From contig JACPEH010000002.1 of NCBI GenBank assembly GCA_016183655.1, positions 109,366 to 173,365 on the forward strand: DNA of 64,000 nucleotides, in the 5' to 3' direction. A program made the translations under genes and the position numbers. Origin of the DNA: Rhodocyclales bacterium (lineage in GTDB: Bacteria; Pseudomonadota; Gammaproteobacteria; Burkholderiales; Rhodocyclaceae). Shown here piece after piece: positions 34,733 to 42,396 of this stretch. The notes below the pieces were generated by a model. It did not search any database and was not told the origin of the DNA. It worked only from the letters and a program-made list of their open reading frames with translations. Every line of letters starts with the position of its first letter. The stretch's first letter is position 1.

Positions 34733-34848
34733 CGACATCCTGGGATCGCCTGCGCGAACCGTCAGGAATCATTCGCGCCGGCACTGATCAAACCGTCTCG
34801 CCCCGGCCGCTCGCGTCGGGAATCTTGTGACCTCACGGGAGACGGATC

Positions 34849-35334
34849 ATGAAACTTTCCTCGCATCTCTTCGCCCTCGTTGCCGCCGCCGGCGTGGCGG
34901 CCGCTCCAGCCGCGGCGCGGGCCGACGGCGCCGACAGGAAACTGATCGAGCGCGGCCGCTACGTCATCAAGATCGCCGGCTGCAACGATTGCCATACCCC
35001 CGGTTATGCGATGAGCGACGGCAAGGTGCCGGAGAAGGAGTGGCTCACTGGCGACCAGCTCGGCTGGCGCGGCCCGTGGGGGACGACCTACCCGCCGAAC
35101 CTACGGCGGACGATGGCGCGGCTTTCCGAAAACGAATGGCTGAAACTGGCGCACAACGCCAACTTCCGCCCGCCGATGCCCTCGCCGTCGCTGCGCAACA
35201 TGTCCGACGCCGACCTGCGGGCGGTCTATCGCTACGTCCGCTCGCTCGGCCCCGGCGGCGGTGAGGTGCCGGCCTACGTGCCGCCGGATGGCTCGCCGGT
35301 CGGGCCGGTGGTGATGTTCCCGGCGCCCAACTGA
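34849..35334 (+). CDS. Periplasmic c-type cytochrome
   Basis: A 161-residue protein with a Sec signal peptide (MKLSSHLFALVAAAGVAAAPAAARA). One haem-binding motif, CNDCH, lies at 45-49 (AGCNDCHTPGY). The later Met-containing stretch RPPMPSPSLRNMSDADLRAVYRYVRSLGP provides a distal Met candidate and the terminal helix of class I cytochromes. The region between is Trp-rich (EWLTGDQLGWRGPWGTTYPPN). Electron carrier partners are not evident in the neighbourhood. Confidence 0.92.
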   Translation: MKLSSHLFALVAAAGVAAAPAAARADGADRKLIERGRYVIKIAGCNDCHTPGYAMSDGKVPEKEWLTGDQLGWRGPWGTTYPPNLRRTMARLSENEWLKLAHNANFRPPMPSPSLRNMSDADLRAVYRYVRSLGPGGGEVPAYVPPDGSPVGPVVMFPAPN

Positions 35335-35374
35335 GGGCCGGTCTGCGCGTGGAAGGAGGGGGGCGGGGCGGCCC

Positions 35375-35854
35375 TTAGCGGCGGGTCGCCAGCTGCATCG
35401 CCGGCGGCTGCGCGGCGAGCTGGCTGCCGCCCGGCTGCGGCCACTCCATGTGGCGCAGCAGGATCTGCGCGATCTCGTCGTGCGCCGGCACCTGCTGCGT
35501 GTATTGCACCGAGCAGTCGGCGCGGCCGCCGCACATCGTGGCTTCGGCCAGCAGGCGCGGGAACTGGACGTCGTAGGGGTCGGTATACATCGGGATGCGG
35601 ATCAGCACCGCCTTGAACGACGACGGCTTGCTGCGCAGCGACTGGACGATCTTCGGCAGGTGGCTCACCGGCTTGCCGGTGGCGGCCGGCGCCGGGTCGG
35701 AGTCGAGCAGACAATGGATGTGCGCCTGCTGGTCGTACCAGCAGCGCCAGTGCAGGTTCTGCCGTTCGCCGGACGGGTCGGCCGCGATGGCCGGGGCGGC
35801 AGCGAAGAGGGATGCGCCGAGGAGTGCCAGGCAAAAGAAAAGGCGCTTGACCAT
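35375..35854 (-). CDS. Secreted protein of unknown function under a c-di-GMP riboswitch
   Basis: A 159-residue protein starting at ATG 35854 with GGAGAG seven bases ahead. The signal peptide is clear (MVKRLFFCLALLGASLFAAAPAIAA). The mature part has four Cys (WRCWYD, HCLLD, MCGGRADC) that could form two disulphides, and a Gln/Pro-rich tail. No domain is recognised. About 90 bases upstream on the same strand is a GEMM-I aptamer, so c-di-GMP probably sets its translation or transcription. Such control is common for surface and extracellular proteins in biofilm or motility switching (general knowledge). Confidence 0.85.
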   Translation of the reverse strand: MVKRLFFCLALLGASLFAAAPAIAADPSGERQNLHWRCWYDQQAHIHCLLDSDPAPAATGKPVSHLPKIVQSLRSKPSSFKAVLIRIPMYTDPYDVQFPRLLAEATMCGGRADCSVQYTQQVPAHDEIAQILLRHMEWPQPGGSQLAAQPPAMQLATRR

Positions 35855-35943
35855 AATGTCTCTCCACTTTGTTGTCTTTGTTGCCAGGAGTCTTCCTGGT
35901 ATTTGCCCGGACAACTGCGGAGAGAGGATCAAGTGCCTTCTCT

Positions 35944-36050
35944 ACCATGTTTCGGTGGCCCCGCTGGCTTGCGAATCGCTGCTAAACGATTCCGTCAGCC
36001 CGGTAGCTTTGCGCCCCCACCTTTCGATGGGTTTGCCTTTGTCGTGCAGG
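35944..36050 (-). promoter_or_regulatory. Cyclic di-GMP-I (GEMM-I) riboswitch
   Basis: Read on the minus strand from 36050, the leader carries the conserved core of the GEMM-I aptamer. It has GGCAAACCCAUCGAAAGG (P2 stem with GAAA tetraloop), then GGGCGCAAAGCUACCGGGCUGA, a variable P3 stem closing with the tetraloop-receptor side, and AGCGGGGCCACCGA near the 3' end. These segments match the Vibrio Vc2 pattern in order and spacing. Downstream, CCTCTCTCC (35927-35919) can pair for seven bases with the ribosome site GGAGAGA (35865-35859) of the secreted protein, suggesting translational control. A small hairpin, CCAGGA-AGAC-TCCTGG (35899-35884), lies between. Confidence 0.93.
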
Positions 36051-36055
36051 CGTTC

Positions 36056-36069
36056 TTAATCTAGATCAA
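36056..36069 (-). promoter_or_regulatory. FNR/ANR-like palindrome next to the riboswitch promoter region
   Basis: TTGATCTAGATTAA on the minus strand differs by one base from the FNR consensus TTGAT-N4-ATCAA. It overlaps a TAGATT that could be the -10 box for the riboswitch leader, so if it is real it would more likely repress than activate. Confidence 0.35.
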
Positions 36070-36176
36070 AGAATTTCCGCTGGCAAGCAGGAAATTTGCC
36101 GCCCGGCTGGCGCGGGGAATGGCCGTTGGCGGAAGCGGCCGGCAGGGCGGGGCGGTTCGGCGTTACGGCCGTGGCC

Positions 36177-36306
36177 GTGAAGCTCCCCGACCTGAAGGTC
36201 GGGGGCTTCCCACGATACAGAGCGGGCGCGCGGTGCGCGCCCTGGTTGTGTCTTCGTCTTGCTCACCCCGGCATGAATGCCGGGGCTTGCGCTCGACGCG
36301 TGGTCA
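36177..36306 (-). repeat. 130-bp three-hairpin dispersed repeat, copy A
   Basis: Copy A of an element also found at 45118-45246 and 54378-54507. It holds three strong hairpins in fixed order: GAAGCTCCCCGACC/GGTCGGGG-CTTC, GGGCGCG/CGCGCCC and CCCCGGCAT/ATGCCGGGG. The terminal TGGTCA overlaps the stop codon (36306-36304) of the HD-GYP gene. On the minus strand the first hairpin resembles the right-end hairpin of IS200/IS605 elements, so it may be a solo, non-autonomous end. That origin is inference. Confidence 0.85.
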
Positions 36307-37434
36307 CGTGAACTTCGCTTCCTTGCCCCAGACGTTGCTCATGCGCACCGGCATGCTCAGCTTGTCGAAGGTGATCACTTCTTCGATGGCGGCTTCGGGA
36401 AGGTGCGTCTTGCGGTAGGAGGCGATTTCGAGGAAGAGGCCGCTCTTGGCGATCACCGCGTGCACCGCCGGCGTGTCCGGGCTCTCGCCGGCGCCGGTGA
36501 CGACGCCGATTTCCGCAGTCTTCAGGCGCACCAGCGTGCCGACCGGGTAGATGCCGACGATGCGGATCAGCGTCGCGGCGACGGTGACGTCGATCTGCTG
36601 CCCCTGCTTGAGGTAGAGGTCGCGCAGCGCCTGGTTCGGCTTCTGCGGGCCGTGGTAGCTGCGGCTGGAGACCATCGCGCCGTACTTGTCGGCGACGCCG
36701 ATGATCCGCGCGCCGATCGCGATCGCGTCGCCGGCGAGGCCGTCGGGGTAGCCGGAGCCGTCGCTGTTCTCGTGGTGCTGGCGGACGCAGGTGAGCCACT
36801 GTCCGTCGCTGATGCCGAGCCGCTTCAGGCGTTCGGCGCCGCGCAGCGGGTGCTGGCGGATCATCGCGACCAGCTTGTCGTTGAGCGTGCCGCTGATCGC
36901 GTCGAGCTTGTCCTGGACTTCGAGCATGCCGATGTTCATCGTCAGCGCGGCGCCGATCGTCGCCCGTTTCGTTGCGTCGTCGAGCGCGAGCTCGCGGGCG
37001 AGCAGGCAGGCGAGGATGGCGGTGTCGATCGCGTGCTTGATGGTGTAGCTGGTGTCGTGCATCAGCAGGATCGACGACATCGTCAGCGCCGGGTGGGTGT
37101 CGCAGGCGGTCTGCACCGAGTCGATCAGCTTCGCCAGGCGCCCGGAAAAGTCGAGTGTTTGTTCCGGGCTGTTGGCGCAGATGTTGCCGAGGGTGCGCCG
37201 GGCGTCGACCAGATGCTGCATTGCCGTCGGCTTTTCGGCGGCGGCGGAGTCCGCCGGCCGGCTGGAGGATTCCTCGCGCAGCAGGAAGAGGCCATCGCTG
37301 ATCAGCCGTTCGAGGCTGGCCTGGCTCGGCACCGACTGCCCCTTGCGCAGCAGCAGCACGCCGTCGGCGCCGTAGGCGTCCCACGGCAGCGGCTGGCCCA
37401 CCTTGAGGTCCTGCAGCGTGATGCGCTGTTTCAT
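36304..37434 (-). CDS. HD-GYP domain protein with degenerate HD dyad
   Basis: A 376-residue protein from ATG 37434 (GGGAGG and AAGG ahead). Residues 1-75 are a small N-domain (DUF3391-like) that usually precedes HD-GYP modules. The HD-GYP core spans 115-300. The normal HDxGK is replaced by MNIG at 166-169, whereas His134, His195, the HHE of RQHHENSDGSGYPDGL (220-222) and GYP (228-230) remain. HD-GYP enzymes break c-di-GMP. Loss of the HD metal ligands predicts weak or no hydrolysis, so it may serve as a c-di-GMP binding regulator. The C-terminal 75 residues form a small beta domain. Confidence 0.9.
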   Translation of the reverse strand: MKQRITLQDLKVGQPLPWDAYGADGVLLLRKGQSVPSQASLERLISDGLFLLREESSSRPADSAAAEKPTAMQHLVDARRTLGNICANSPEQTLDFSGRLAKLIDSVQTACDTHPALTMSSILLMHDTSYTIKHAIDTAILACLLARELALDDATKRATIGAALTMNIGMLEVQDKLDAISGTLNDKLVAMIRQHPLRGAERLKRLGISDGQWLTCVRQHHENSDGSGYPDGLAGDAIAIGARIIGVADKYGAMVSSRSYHGPQKPNQALRDLYLKQGQQIDVTVAATLIRIVGIYPVGTLVRLKTAEIGVVTGAGESPDTPAVHAVIAKSGLFLEIASYRKTHLPEAAIEEVITFDKLSMPVRMSNVWGKEAKFT

Positions 37435-37601
37435 GATGCCTTGCCTCCCCTCGGGAGCGGACGGCCGCCCGCTCGGCAAAACACGTCGTCCCGGTGCGGA
37501 TAACGCGACGCGGCGTCGGGCCCGTTCCGAAAATCCGCAATCGTTCCGGCAGCGCGACCGCTCGCCGATTGCCGCTCCCGTTTTTCTCAATGTACTTCCG
37601 T

Positions 37602-37630
37602 GTCGTTGAAAATCAAAGTTTTTCAACGAC
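37602..37630. promoter_or_regulatory. Inverted repeat overlapping the HD-GYP gene promoter
   Basis: GTCGTTGAAA (37602-37611) and TTTCAACGAC (37621-37630) form a perfect 10-bp inverted repeat in an AT-rich patch. On the minus strand it covers TTGATT, with TACATT 16 bases later, a plausible promoter for the HD-GYP gene. It could be an operator or a weak terminator of the small gene at 37669-37914. Confidence 0.4.
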
Positions 37631-37668
37631 TTGTCCGGGACGTTCGCTACAGGCAGCTTTTGCCGCGG

Positions 37669-37914
37669 TCAGTGCAGGATCAGCCGGAAACAGGGGAGCG
37701 GCGCCAGCGACTCGCCGGTCTCGACGAGGAACATGCCTTGCGTCAGTGCTGCAAGCTTGAGCAGGAGGAGCGGGGAAAGTGTGCTGCTGGTGAGCAGTTC
37801 GAGTTCCTCGCCGCTCTTCATGGCCAGGCTCAGCGGGCCGGGATGGAAACCATCCGCTTCGTCGTGGCCGACCAGTTCGTCGAGATCGGTGTCGGGGGTG
37901 CATTGATGTCGCAT
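37669..37914 (-). CDS. Small hypothetical protein (81 residues)
   Basis: An 81-residue protein beginning MRHQCTPDTDLDELVGHDEADGF, with a near-perfect ribosome site (AAGGAGG six bases before ATG 37914), which is the main reason to call it. It has no signal peptide. The middle has a hydrophobic stretch, LSPLLLLKLAALTQGMFLV, that could be a membrane segment or a buried helix. No family is recognised. It is divergent from the CHAT protease gene and lies upstream of the HD-GYP gene on the same strand. Confidence 0.68.
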   Translation of the reverse strand: MRHQCTPDTDLDELVGHDEADGFHPGPLSLAMKSGEELELLTSSTLSPLLLLKLAALTQGMFLVETGESLAPLPCFRLILH

Positions 37915-38037
37915 GCTCGCCTCCTTGCTGCTTTCGCCTTGGTTAACGGCAACCCCGGCAAAAGCTGAACGGTGATGAGCTGAAAGTACGCAAGATGCAG
38001 GCCAGGTTTCTGTCGCGATACTGGCGCCGACCGTCGA

Positions 38038-38066
38038 TTGCCGCCTGTCGGGCGCCGGATTATGCT
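38038..38066 (+). promoter_or_regulatory. Promoter of the CHAT protease gene
   Basis: TTGCCG (38038-38043), a 17-base spacer and TATGCT (38061-38066), 48 bases before ATG 38115. Confidence 0.65.
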
Positions 38067-38114
38067 GCGGCAACCGCCGGCCGGCGGCGAACGACAACCC
38101 GGGGGGCGTCGACC

Positions 38115-40391
38115 ATGATCCGATCTCTTGCCTGCATCCTGGCCGCCCTCGGGCTGGCCGGCTGCGCCTCGATGCAGCCGGTGGAGTTTCAGCACCTGCA
38201 GCAGAACCGCTACGCCGAACTGCGCGACGTCATGGAGCAGAAGGTGCCGGTGCTGCCGCAGGCGAAGACCTCCGACCTCGTCTACCTCTGCTTCGCCTAC
38301 TCCAAGATCCGCCAGTACGACCGCCTGTTCCCGTGCATCGAGCAGATGGAGCGCAACGTCCGCGCCGGCGACAAGATGCTGTTCTGGTGGGATTTCTCGT
38401 CGACGCCGGCGCTGCTGCGCGCGGTCGCCGCGATGGAGTTCGGCGACTACGCGAAGGCGATCGAAGCCGCTGACGTCGCCGTCCGTCTCACTGATCCGCC
38501 GCAGTCCTACCGTCAGTTGCGCATCTACGCGCTCTCCGCGGCGGGGCTGGCGCGCGGGCTGGCCGGACAGCGCGAGGCGGCCTCCGCCTTCGCCGACAAG
38601 CTGGCGGCGGCGCCGGCGGCCGGCCTCGAAGTCTCCGACAAGTACCTCGGCCTCGCCCGCATCCACATGGCGCTCGGCGACTACGCCGAGGCCTACGACT
38701 TCCTGCGCCGCGACGACGAGGAGAACGCCTTCCTCAAGGGGATGACCAATCTCGTCACCGGCAGCGCGCTGGCCGGCGAGAGCCTGTTCACCTACTGGGA
38801 AATGCCGGTGCGCTTCATGAAGAGCCGCGCGCTGCTGGAGATGGGGCGGCGCGACGAGGCCAGGGCGGGTTACGAGGGGCTGCTGCGCGAAGCGGGCGTG
38901 GCGCAGTCGGCCGACCTCTACTGGCTGGTGCTGTTCGACCGCGGGCGCATCGCCGAGGCCGAGAACGACCCGGCGGCGGCCGCCGCTTTCTATCGCCGCG
39001 CGATCGACGAGATCGAGCAGCAGCGGGCGTCGATCCGCGCCGAAGCGGCGAAGATCGGCTTCGTCGGCGACAAGCAGGCGGTCTACCGGAACCTGGTCGG
39101 CGTGCTGGTGGCGCAGGGGCAGGTCGAAGCCGCCTTCGACATTGCCGAACGGGCCAAGGCGCGCGCGCTGGTCGACCTGCTGGCGACGCGGCAGCAGTTC
39201 TCCTCGGCCAAGGTGCCGGCGGAAGCGCGCGGCCTGCTCGACGAGCTGGCGCGCGCCGACGCCGGCGCCGCGGTGCAGGACGTGTCGGCGGCGGCGACGC
39301 GCAGCAGGCTGCGCACGGCGCAGGGCGAGCTGCGCGGGCGGCTGCAGGCGAGCGCGCCGGAACTGGCCTCGCTGGTGACGGTGTCGACGCTGGGGCTGGC
39401 CGAGATCCAGGCGCGGCTGGCTGCCGACGAAACCCTGGTCGAATACTTCGGCGGCGGCGATCGCCTGTTTGCCTTCGTCGTCGGGCGCGCCGCCATCCAG
39501 GTCTTCCGTCTCGATGGCCGGGGGCTCGGCGCCGAGGTCGAAAAACTGCGCCGGCAGTTCATCGACACGCCGGGCGAGGGCAATCCGCTGCCCGTGCTGC
39601 AGGCCCTGCACCGCCGGCTGATCGAACCGCTGCGGCCGGCGCTGGCCGGCGAGCGGCTGCTGATCGTCGGCCACGGCCCGCTGCACTACCTGCCCTTCGC
39701 CGCGCTGCACGACGGCAACGCCTATCTGCTGCAGCGCTACGCATTGCGCCTGCTGCCGTCGGCGTCGGTGCTGCGCTACCTGAAGGGCGAAGGCGGCCGC
39801 GCCGGCAAGCTGCTGCTGCTCGGCAACCCGGATGTGAACGACCGCAAGATGGATCTCGCCTTCGCCCAGGCCGAGGTCGAGGCGATCGCGCGCGCGGCGC
39901 CCGGCGCCACCGTGCTGCTGCGCAAGGCGGCGACGGAAACGGCGATCAAGCGCGACGGCAAGCGTTTCGGCCGCCTGCATTTCGCGTCGCACGGCGTCTT
40001 CCGCGCAGAGGCGCCGCTGCGCTCCGGGCTGCTGCTGGCGCCGGACGGCGAGAACGACGGCCTGCTGTCGGTCGACGAGTTGTACGCGCTCGACCTCGAC
40101 GCCGACCTGGTCGTGCTCTCCGCCTGCGAAACGGCGCTCGGCCGGATCGAGAGCGGCGACGACGTGGTCGGCTTCACCCGCGGCTTCCTGTTCGCCGGCG
40201 CCCGTTCCATCGTCTCCTCGCTGTGGAGCGTGGACGACCGGGCGACCAGCGAGCTGATGGTCGCCTTCCATGCGGCGGCGGCGAAGGAGGGGCGGGCGCA
40301 GGCGCTGCGCCGGGCGCAGCTGGCGATGCTGGAGAAGTACCGGCACCCGTTCTTCTGGGCGGCCTTCCAGCTGACCGGGGAGGGGCGCTGA
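38115..40391 (+). CDS. TPR-CHAT protease lipoprotein
   Basis: A 758-residue protein from ATG 38115, the first Met of a lipoprotein signal (MIRSLACILAALGLAGCAS, lipobox LAGC). Residues 40-430 are TPR-like helices. The C-terminal 270 residues are a CHAT domain with catalytic His626 (LHFASHGVF) and Cys671 (VVLSACETALG), plus the typical GPLHYLPFAALHD and GARSIVSSLWSVDDRAT. CHAT proteases are caspase relatives that work in several immune and processing systems. Lipidation would place this one in the periplasm, away from cytoplasmic partners, so its substrate is probably an envelope protein (inference). Confidence 0.93.
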   Translation: MIRSLACILAALGLAGCASMQPVEFQHLQQNRYAELRDVMEQKVPVLPQAKTSDLVYLCFAYSKIRQYDRLFPCIEQMERNVRAGDKMLFWWDFSSTPALLRAVAAMEFGDYAKAIEAADVAVRLTDPPQSYRQLRIYALSAAGLARGLAGQREAASAFADKLAAAPAAGLEVSDKYLGLARIHMALGDYAEAYDFLRRDDEENAFLKGMTNLVTGSALAGESLFTYWEMPVRFMKSRALLEMGRRDEARAGYEGLLREAGVAQSADLYWLVLFDRGRIAEAENDPAAAAAFYRRAIDEIEQQRASIRAEAAKIGFVGDKQAVYRNLVGVLVAQGQVEAAFDIAERAKARALVDLLATRQQFSSAKVPAEARGLLDELARADAGAAVQDVSAAATRSRLRTAQGELRGRLQASAPELASLVTVSTLGLAEIQARLAADETLVEYFGGGDRLFAFVVGRAAIQVFRLDGRGLGAEVEKLRRQFIDTPGEGNPLPVLQALHRRLIEPLRPALAGERLLIVGHGPLHYLPFAALHDGNAYLLQRYALRLLPSASVLRYLKGEGGRAGKLLLLGNPDVNDRKMDLAFAQAEVEAIARAAPGATVLLRKAATETAIKRDGKRFGRLHFASHGVFRAEAPLRSGLLLAPDGENDGLLSVDELYALDLDADLVVLSACETALGRIESGDDVVGFTRGFLFAGARSIVSSLWSVDDRATSELMVAFHAAAAKEGRAQALRRAQLAMLEKYRHPFFWAAFQLTGEGR

Positions 40392-40395
40392 CGTC

Positions 40396-40605
40396 CTAGT
40401 AGTCAGTCATGTTGGAACGGATGGATAGGTTCGTCATTCCGGCCCTTCGGCAAGCTCAGGGCAGGCCGGGCTACGCCCGCGCCGGAATCCAGGAAAAACC
40501 CGCAAGAACTTGCCCTGCCGACGTACGAGCCTGCCACCTGGATTCCGGGTCAAGCCCGGAATGACGGGGGTTACATCAACCGGATTCGAGTTGACTAACT
40601 ACTAG
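40396..40605. repeat. Palindromic MITE-like element
   Basis: A 210-bp element bounded by 14-bp near-perfect inverted ends CTAGTAGTCAGTCA (40396-40409) and TGACTAACTACTAG (40592-40605). Inside, CGTCATTCCGG...CCGGAATCCAGG and CCTGGATTCCGG...CCGGAATGACG face each other. It has no coding capacity. The right end contains the stop codon (40604-40602) of the CBS protein gene. A half copy lies at 46664-46762. Confidence 0.82.
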
Positions 40606-41231
40606 CGCCAGAGCGACAGCGGCGGGTCGGCGACCAGTGCGCGCAGCAGGTCGCCGCGGGAAACGAAGCCGACCAGCGCGTGCCGCTCGTCGACGATCGG
40701 CACGCCGTCCACGCCGCGTTCGAGCATCACCTGGGCGATGCGACGGACGTCGGTGAGCGGGTCGGCGGCGACCACCGGCGAGGTCATCACGTCGGCGACG
40801 TGTCGCGCCATGATGTCGCTCGGCGCGTTGCGGTCGGCGTTCAGCGCGACGAGCAGGTCGTGTTCGCTGACGATGCCGACCAGGCTGCCGTCGCGGCCGA
40901 GCACCGGCGCCTGCCGGATGCGGCGGTCGACCAGCAGGCTCCAGGCGCGCGCGACCTCGTCGGCGGCGGCGAGGGTGATCACCTGCGGCCGCATGATCTG
41001 TCGCGCATGCACCAGCGGCCCGCGCTCCTCTTCGATCTGCAGCATGCGGCGATAGGCGGCGGACGCAGCCCTTAGCCGCTCCGGCAGCACGCGGGCGGCA
41101 CTGTCGCCGAGTTCGGCACCGGCCGTGCCGATCGCATCCACCGCCCGCCGGCGCCCGACCTGGCGCACGTCCGGCAGCTGCTCCAGCCGCCCCGAGAAGA
41201 TCTGCCCGTTGACCCCGTAGATTCCGAACAT
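40602..41231 (-). CDS. CBS domain pair protein
   Basis: A 209-residue soluble protein with GGAGG eight bases before ATG 41231. After an 85-residue N-terminal region (MFGIYGVNGQIFSGRLEQLPDVRQV), two CBS domains follow: IMRPQVITLAAADEVARAWSLLVDRRIRQAPVLGRDGSLVGIVSEHDLL and VMTSPVVAADPLTDVRRIAQVMLERGVDGVPIVDERHALVGFVSRGDLL. CBS pairs bind adenosine nucleotides as energy sensors. No attached enzyme is present, and the target is unknown. The stop codon lies inside the end of the palindromic repeat. Confidence 0.92.
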   Translation of the reverse strand: MFGIYGVNGQIFSGRLEQLPDVRQVGRRRAVDAIGTAGAELGDSAARVLPERLRAASAAYRRMLQIEEERGPLVHARQIMRPQVITLAAADEVARAWSLLVDRRIRQAPVLGRDGSLVGIVSEHDLLVALNADRNAPSDIMARHVADVMTSPVVAADPLTDVRRIAQVMLERGVDGVPIVDERHALVGFVSRGDLLRALVADPPLSLWR

Positions 41232-41437
41232 GCATATGCCTCCATGCCTGCAGTTTAGGCAGCGGGAGCAGCGATGGGTAGGGTTTGCGCCTATCGTCCT
41301 GTGGCTGTTCCGGGCTTGCCGGATCAGGCCCGGCCTGGCGTCCATCGAGCGACTGGAACGGCGACTCGTTCGATCCGTTCCGGCGCGGGTGGAGATCAGT
41401 TCGGCAGCAGCGAGGAGGAGGGCGATCCGCGCGGCCG

Positions 41438-42301
41438 TTAGTGTCCGCCGGCGGCGCCCATCGCCTCGCCCATGCGCACGGCGCGGGCCGGCGCCCAGTC
41501 GGGATGGAAGGCCAGGGAATCCTTCGGGAACAGCATGACGACCGTCGACCCGAGCAGGAAGCGGCCCATCTCCTCGCCCTGCTTCAGCACGATCTGCTGC
41601 TCGTCGTAGCGCCATTCGCGGACGACGCCGGGGCGCGGCGGGTTGACGATGCCGTGCCAGACGGTGGCCATGCTGCCGACGATGGTGGCGCCGACCAGTG
41701 TCAGCACGAAGGGGCCGCGTATTTCCGGGGATTCCGGCTCGAACACGCAGACGACGCGCTCGTTGCGCGCGAACAGGCCGGGGACGCCGCGCGCCGTGGT
41801 TGGATTGACCGAGAACAGCTCGCCGGGAACGTGGATCATGCGCAGCAGGCGGCCGGCGCAGGGCATGTGGATGCGGTGGTAGTCGCGCGGGCTGAGGTAG
41901 AGCGTGGCGAAGGCGCCGTTGTCGAAGCGTGCCGCCAGTTCGCGGTCGCCGCCGAGCAGCGCCGCCGTCGAGTAGCGGTGGCCCTTGGCCTGGAAGATCT
42001 GGTCGCGCTCGATGGCGCCGAACTGGCTGATCGCGCCGTCGACCGGGCAGACGAAGTCGGCCGCTGCCAGCTCGCGGGCGCCTTCCTTGAGCGGGCGGGT
42101 GAAGAATTCGTTGAAGCTCTTGTAGGCGGCGATGTCCGGATTGGCCGCCTCGCTCATGTTCACGCCGTAGCGGCCGACGAACCAGCGGATGACGCGGGTG
42201 GTCAGGGCGCCGGCCTCGGCGCCGGCGAGCCGGCCGGCGAGTCGGGTGAGGGCCTGTTTCGGGAGGAGGTACTGGGCGAGGACGGCGAGACGTTCGGACA
42301 C
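41438..42301 (-). CDS. psd: Phosphatidylserine decarboxylase proenzyme
   Basis: A 287-residue protein from GTG 42301. It has the family motifs SFNEFFTRPLKEGAR, CPVDGAISQFG, YLSPRDYHRIHMPCAG and, near the C-terminus, FLLGSTVVMLF. The LGST cleaves itself before Ser252 to make the pyruvoyl group. The length suits the short proteobacterial type. It converts phosphatidylserine to phosphatidylethanolamine at the inner membrane. It is usually beside pssA, which is not adjacent here. Confidence 0.96.
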   Translation of the reverse strand: MSERLAVLAQYLLPKQALTRLAGRLAGAEAGALTTRVIRWFVGRYGVNMSEAANPDIAAYKSFNEFFTRPLKEGARELAAADFVCPVDGAISQFGAIERDQIFQAKGHRYSTAALLGGDRELAARFDNGAFATLYLSPRDYHRIHMPCAGRLLRMIHVPGELFSVNPTTARGVPGLFARNERVVCVFEPESPEIRGPFVLTLVGATIVGSMATVWHGIVNPPRPGVVREWRYDEQQIVLKQGEEMGRFLLGSTVVMLFPKDSLAFHPDWAPARAVRMGEAMGAAGGH

Positions 42302-42396
42302 GGCGGCGGGGTGGAGAATGACGACCGGCGATTATACAGACCCTTGTCCGGGCTAAGATGAGGGTCTTTCTCTGGATGTCTCGCGAAAGGGGTTCG

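Noticed and set aside
36177..36306. tnpB or tnpA transposase gene linked to the 130-bp repeats
   Set aside because: No RuvC-like or HUH transposase motif occurs in any frame near the three copies, so only the element ends are present.
37830..40346. 838-codon minus-strand open frame over the CHAT gene
   Set aside because: Shadow of the CHAT/TPR gene. It is rich in Arg/Gln/Leu with no motif.
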